Origin: Methanobacterium sp. PtaU1.Bin242
GTDB lineage: Archaea > Methanobacteriota > Methanobacteria > Methanobacteriales > Methanobacteriaceae
Direction of reading: 5' to 3'
NCBI GenBank assembly: GCA_002067565.1
Contig: MVQZ01000261.1
Coordinates: forward strand, 1-5,476
Length of the DNA: 5,476 bases
Part shown: positions 2,777-5,476 of the stretch, in pieces
Layout: every line of letters starts with the position of its first letter
Numbering within the stretch: position 1 is the first letter of the stretch
Made by a program: the position numbers and the translations under genes
Notes under the pieces: model-generated
What the model was told of the DNA's origin: nothing
What the model saw: the letters and a program-made list of their open reading frames with translations, nothing else
The model's database searches: none

Positions 2777-5476
2777 TCATAATCTTTCTTTATATTTTTG
2801 TTCCCTGAATTTTATAATGAATTTACTTCCCTTACTTTTATCCAAGTCTATGGTACCGTCAATTTGGTGGATAAGAGAGTTTACCAGTTGAAGTCCCAGT
2901 GATGATTTCACATTTCTAAAGTCGACATCATCAGGGAAACCTATTCCATTATCGCTGATAATCAGTTCCAGTTCATCATCATGGGACTTAAGGGATATGG
3001 ATAGATCACCTTCATCATTGGGGAATGCATATTTCAGGCTATTGGAGACCAGTTCGCTTGTTATTAGGCCTAAGGGAACTGATGTTTCAATGTTAAGGAG
3101 CACTCGGTCCACTTTGATCAGTGGGGTTATGGTTTTCTGTGCACCATAGGAGTCGATTAAATTGAAAACCAGGGTTTGCAGGTAGTCAGAGAAGTTTATG
3201 CGACTTAGATCCTTTGACTGATAGAGGGTTTCATGGATCAGGGCCATGGATAAAACTCTATTCTGACTTTCATTTAAAACATTCACTGCTGTGGGGTCTT
3301 CCTGAACATAGTCTTCCTGTAACTCAAGCAAACTGGAGATTATCTGTAAATTATTTTTAACCCGGTGATGAATTTCCTTCAGAAGCATTTCTTTCTCTTC
3401 TAAGGAGTTTTTTATCTGGGTTTCTCTCATTTTACGTGGTGTGATGTCATGAACCACATGAACACATCCTAATATTTCCCCATCATAATCATGTAGTGGT
3501 GAAACACTTACAGTAAAATCACCATCCAGATGGTCTTCATGCAATTCTGCGGTATGCTCTAATCCATCTTCCTGCAAATGACGATAAGGACATTGGGGAT
3601 GGGGTTCATTTAATCCATGCATTACCTCATAACAATTTAATCCAACATACTCATCAGATTGAAGACCAAATCTATGGGCCATTACCTGGTTTACCCGGGA
3701 TATCTGATAGTTGTTGTCGATGATGGCAATTAGATCAGGTACAGCGTCAAATGTCCGTTCCCATTCTTTAACAGATTCATGGAGCATGTTTTCTGCGTTT
3801 TTACGCTGGGTTATATCAGTAACAAATCCCTCCAGAAATTTCACAGAACCATCAGGGTTGTTTACAGCCCGGAATGAAAGTTCAGCCAGCATAATACTAC
3901 CATCTTTACGGTAAAACCTGTTTTCATAGGAATGCCAACCCCCATATCTTAGCATTTCACTGATGAATAAAGGACGGTTTCCTTTATCTACATAGAGTTT
4001 TTTATTAGCATTGGTCTGGTTGACAATGGAGATAAGTTCATCTGGAGATTCATATCCTAACATGTCTGAAAGAGTCTGGTTAACCTCGAAAAATTTACCT
4101 TCCACGGAAGATTGAAAAATTCCCACAGGAGCATTCCGGAAAACATCTTCAAAATGCTTTCTACTCTCATCTAAAGCCATTTCTATTTTTTTACGTCCTG
4201 TTATATCCTGAACTGTACCAATAATTTCAGAAGGATTTATTCCATCATCTAAAAATAACTCTACTTTTACAGAGATGAATTTAGATGTTCCATCTTCAGT
4301 GATGATACGTAATTCCAGATCAACCGGTTCATGGTCACTAAAGAGTAGTTCTCTGCTTTTTAACAGGAGATGATGGTCTTCAGGTACTATGTAGTCAAAT
4401 AATTTATCAAATGTCATCTGTCTTGGTGGGTCGATGCCTAATATTCGGTAAAGTTCATCAGACCATGTTTCAGTGTTTTTTTGAAAATCATATCGAAAAC
4501 TACCAATTTTACCAATTTTCTGGGCTTCAGCTAAAAAATGTTTGCTTTTTTTTAGTGCTTCTTCTGTTTTTTTAAGATCTGTAATATCCTGGACGTGTGT
4601 GATGAAAAAAAGAGGTTCATTTTTATCATCCCGGGATAGAACCACCCTCACATCTGCACATACCGGGTGACCATCCTTGTGAACATATCTTTTTTCATAG
4701 TTAATCTTTTCTTCTTTACCGGTTAACAGGGAGTTGACAGCATATTCACTTTTTACTACATCATCAGGATGAGTTATCTCAGAATAATGGGTGCCTTTTA
4801 GCTCTTTCTCAGTGTATCCTATAAGATCACTGAAAGCCTGGTTGATGCTTAAATATCTTCCATCAGGGCCAGTTAATATCATACCTACAGGGGCCTGATT
4901 AAAGGCTGCTTTGAACTTTTTATCATTTTTTCGTAGAGTATTTTCTATTAGAGTACGCTCTGTTATATCCTGGGTGGTTCCAAACATGGATATGGGATTT
5001 CCATTATTATCACGCACAATTTCTCCCTCATCATGAATGTAACGAATTTCACCATCTGGCCGGATTATCTTATAATCCATACTATAAGGAGCGTTCTGAT
5101 TGATAGCAGCCCCAACAGCATCCTGAAAACGCTTTAATTCATCGGGGGGGAAAATGCTAGTAACATCAGCTAAATTCAAAGGTGTATTTTTAGGAAATCC
5201 CAGTATTCTATACATTTCCTCTGACCAAATCAGATTATTAGTGGTCAGATCATCTTCCCAACTACCAATCTTAGCCACTCTCTGGGCCTGGGCAAAATCC
5301 TTATTGGTTTTCTTTAACTGTAATTCTGTTTCATGTTTAGCAAGGGCTAATTCAATGGTGTTTTTTAGTTCCCTTCTATTGACTGGTTTTATAATATAAC
5401 CATGGGGTGATGTGAGCTTAGCCCGATTAACAGCACTCTCCTCAGGATGAGCAGTGAGATATATAATGGGAACGTC
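2777..5476 (-). CDS. REC-PAS(x5)-HisKA_2 hybrid sensor histidine kinase (N terminus outside window)
   Basis: The frame is open from the right edge to the TGA at 2777, giving 899 visible residues and missing the start. It is a cytosolic signalling kinase with no membrane segment. Residues 1-48 are the C-terminal half of a CheY-like receiver: IIYLTAH with the switch Thr8, and YIIKPV with the conserved Lys30. The phosphorylatable Asp lies outside. A charged, probably coiled linker (46-66) follows. Five PAS domains come next: 67-174, 183-301, 313-431, 438-558 and 566-682, each ending in a D-I-T motif (TQDIT, VQDIT, VQDIT, VTDIT, VHDIT). PAS1 and PAS3 share the start A-K/G-K-I-G-S-W/F and the EMYRILG/ELYRILG motif. 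The phospho-acceptor region is LLKEIHHRVKNNLQ (698-711) with His703/His704, typical of HisKA_2. The HATPase domain (about 797-891) has an N box with Glu808 and Asn812, DNGIGFP (842-848), SLGLQLV (859-865) and a GSKFIIKF end. Architecture suggests a phosphorelay partner feeding the receiver and small ligands or redox state sensed by PAS. The GTG at 5278 sits inside the linker/PAS1 boundary and is not the start. The target of its phosphate is not visible, and no minus-strand terminator was found. Confidence 0.93.
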   Translation of the reverse strand, partial: DVPIIYLTAHPEESAVNRAKLTSPHGYIIKPVNRRELKNTIELALAKHETELQLKKTNKDFAQAQRVAKIGSWEDDLTTNNLIWSEEMYRILGFPKNTPLNLADVTSIFPPDELKRFQDAVGAAINQNAPYSMDYKIIRPDGEIRYIHDEGEIVRDNNGNPISMFGTTQDITERTLIENTLRKNDKKFKAAFNQAPVGMILTGPDGRYLSINQAFSDLIGYTEKELKGTHYSEITHPDDVVKSEYAVNSLLTGKEEKINYEKRYVHKDGHPVCADVRVVLSRDDKNEPLFFITHVQDITDLKKTEEALKKSKHFLAEAQKIGKIGSFRYDFQKNTETWSDELYRILGIDPPRQMTFDKLFDYIVPEDHHLLLKSRELLFSDHEPVDLELRIITEDGTSKFISVKVELFLDDGINPSEIIGTVQDITGRKKIEMALDESRKHFEDVFRNAPVGIFQSSVEGKFFEVNQTLSDMLGYESPDELISIVNQTNANKKLYVDKGNRPLFISEMLRYGGWHSYENRFYRKDGSIMLAELSFRAVNNPDGSVKFLEGFVTDITQRKNAENMLHESVKEWERTFDAVPDLIAIIDNNYQISRVNQVMAHRFGLQSDEYVGLNCYEVMHGLNEPHPQCPYRHLQEDGLEHTAELHEDHLDGDFTVSVSPLHDYDGEILGCVHVVHDITPRKMRETQIKNSLEEKEMLLKEIHHRVKNNLQIISSLLELQEDYVQEDPTAVNVLNESQNRVLSMALIHETLYQSKDLSRINFSDYLQTLVFNLIDSYGAQKTITPLIKVDRVLLNIETSVPLGLITSELVSNSLKYAFPNDEGDLSISLKSHDDELELIISDNGIGFPDDVDFRNVKSSLGLQLVNSLIHQIDGTIDLDKSKGSKFIIKFREQKYKERL

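Noticed and set aside
3711..3914. Plus-strand open frame of 67 codons opposite the kinase gene, and a similar one at 5154-5399
   Set aside because: Both are antisense shadows of conserved PAS and linker coding sequence and have no promoter or initiation signal of their own.
5276..5278. GTG at 5278 as the start of an 833-residue kinase
   Set aside because: The frame continues upstream with clear receiver-domain and linker sequence, and the residues just before it (AQAQR) are the usual lead-in to this PAS type.

Overview
This is an AT-rich stretch that reads as a methanogenic archaeon, most likely of the Methanobacteriales (Methanobacterium-like). The basis is archaeal promoter architecture (a purine-rich BRE plus TTTATATA box in front of the plus-strand gene), Shine-Dalgarno sequences of the GGAGG/GGGGTGA type, oligo-T terminators, and a gene mix typical of that order: a soluble multi-PAS HisKA_2 kinase with a receiver domain, a small PsbP-like lipoprotein and a repeat-rich exported protein. 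The genus is inference, because no rRNA or marker gene is present.

Layout from left to right. (1) At 1-458, minus strand, lies the N-terminal third to half of a GT-B glycosyltransferase; its 3' end is outside the window. (2) At 459-811 is a non-coding, very AT-rich gap holding a hairpin plus oligo-T terminator for the next gene. (3) At 812-1852, minus strand, is a secreted protein built from about ten 25-26-residue repeats, a probable beta-solenoid of unknown function. The correct start is the ATG at 1852, because the upstream TTG frame extension runs through the ribosome binding site. (4) At 1853-2108 is a divergent promoter region; the plus-strand promoter is clear and is bracketed by an imperfect direct repeat. 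(5) At 2109-2678, plus strand, is a 189-residue lipoprotein with a PsbP/DUF1795-like body and a TTG start, followed by a strong hairpin and two 12-T tracts. (6) At 2777-5476, minus strand, is a large sensor kinase that stays open to the right edge. The visible 899 residues run from the end of a receiver (REC) domain through five PAS domains to HisKA_2 and HATPase domains. A GTG at 5278 could be mistaken for its start but is internal.

The genes do not form one operon. Each of the two middle genes has its own terminator, the lipoprotein gene converges on the kinase gene, and the repeat-protein and lipoprotein genes diverge. Three products act at or towards the cell envelope (sugar transfer, a secreted repeat protein, a lipoprotein) and one is a cytosolic signalling protein. 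No functional link between them can be shown from the sequence. The most unusual item is the secreted repeat protein; no defence system, mobile element, CRISPR array or RNA gene was seen.
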